From Pseudomonadales bacterium (GTDB taxonomy: Bacteria > Pseudomonadota > Gammaproteobacteria > Pseudomonadales > Azotimanducaceae): a stretch of DNA of 64,000 nucleotides. Of this stretch, positions 63,925 through 64,000 are shown in pieces. Both the position numbers and the translations under genes were made by a program. The DNA lies in contig JANQJA010000001.1 of NCBI GenBank assembly GCA_028281885.1, positions 1 to 64,000 on the forward strand, written 5' to 3'. Position 1 is the stretch's first letter; each line of letters begins with the position of its first letter. The notes beneath the pieces are model-generated. The model saw nothing but the letters and a program-made list of their open reading frames with translations, did no database searches and was not told the DNA's origin.

Positions 63925-64000
63925 TCACGCAGCGACGCTGAATGATGCCTGCATGGCGGCGCCAGCTTCTTCCATCGCGGATTTGACGATGCTCGCCTGG
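63925..64000 (-). CDS. C-terminal end of a gene entering from the right, possibly a phasin
   Basis: The last 24 codons of a minus-strand gene with a TGA at 63925-63927. The visible residues read ASIVKSAMEEAGAAMQASF and so on, an Ala/Met-rich amphipathic helix like the end of phasin-family (PhaP) proteins. The fragment is too short for certainty. It is the first gene read before the DUF6489-like gene and is followed by a strong terminator. Confidence 0.45.
   Translation of the reverse strand, partial: QASIVKSAMEEAGAAMQASFSVAA

Noticed and set aside
1..64000. tRNA, rRNA, CRISPR arrays, insertion sequences, integrases or phage genes
   Set aside because: Looked for on both strands by eye; no regular repeat-spacer pattern, no transposase or integrase reading frame, and no convincing cloverleaf was found.

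Overview
The window looks like chromosomal DNA of a marine gammaproteobacterium of moderately high GC. The evidence is a VIT/vWA protein paired with a class GN sortase (a marine proteobacterial pair), large TonB-dependent receptors, a Pseudomonas-style napEFDABC operon under an FNR/Anr box, and LPS core genes of the WaaG/WaaE/heptosyltransferase kind. No rRNA, tRNA, CRISPR array, insertion sequence or phage gene was seen.

Layout. (1) 1-7251 is a catabolic island: an amidohydrolase tail, an orphan xanthine-dehydrogenase-family large subunit and a ThDP enzyme on the plus strand, meeting a minus-strand operon of an HpaI-type aldolase, a LigJ-like 4-oxalomesaconate hydratase and a D-2-hydroxyacid dehydrogenase. 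It suggests protocatechuate/gallate-like ring-cleavage metabolism. (2) 7438-12345 is the complete periplasmic nitrate reductase operon with a perfect FNR box. (3) 12800-17438 is a MacAB/Lol-like exporter (adaptor, ATPase, two FtsX-type permeases). (4) 17665-24896 holds acyl-CoA genes: CoA transferases (one a tandem fusion), an acyl-CoA dehydrogenase and two tandem aldo/keto reductases. (5) 25005-27598 is the sortase and its target. (6) 28277-33180 is an A1-type caa3 oxidase (subunit II fused to two cytochrome c domains, subunit I, two subunit III genes, subunit IV). It runs tail-to-tail into a three-gene copper-protein operon (33155-36148) of a cupredoxin, a multicopper oxidase and a membrane protein with a predicted N-terminal histidine.

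(7) At 37466-37701 there is a compact unit: a one-mismatch FNR/Anr box, a -10 at exactly the nap spacing, a 36-codon single-TM ORF and a strong terminator. This predicts a transcript of about 190 nt, a candidate small RNA and/or microprotein, and is the most interesting novel element here. (8) 38028-47000 carries a TonB receptor and assorted redox and hydrolase genes. (9) 47149-53365 is cell envelope: a Bax-like glucosaminidase, four glycosyltransferases and an LpxL-type acyltransferase. (10) 53438-64000 has a second TonB receptor, a rare bacterial protein with two PARP-type zinc fingers, a single-domain asparaginase, ilvD, a DsbA-family protein, a Nudix hydrolase, HAMP-like and TPR membrane proteins, an SDR, a DUF6489-like protein and the tail of another gene.

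Starts were chosen from Shine-Dalgarno spacing and family starts where an ORF was longer than the gene. Functional calls rest on motifs read by eye; no database search was possible.
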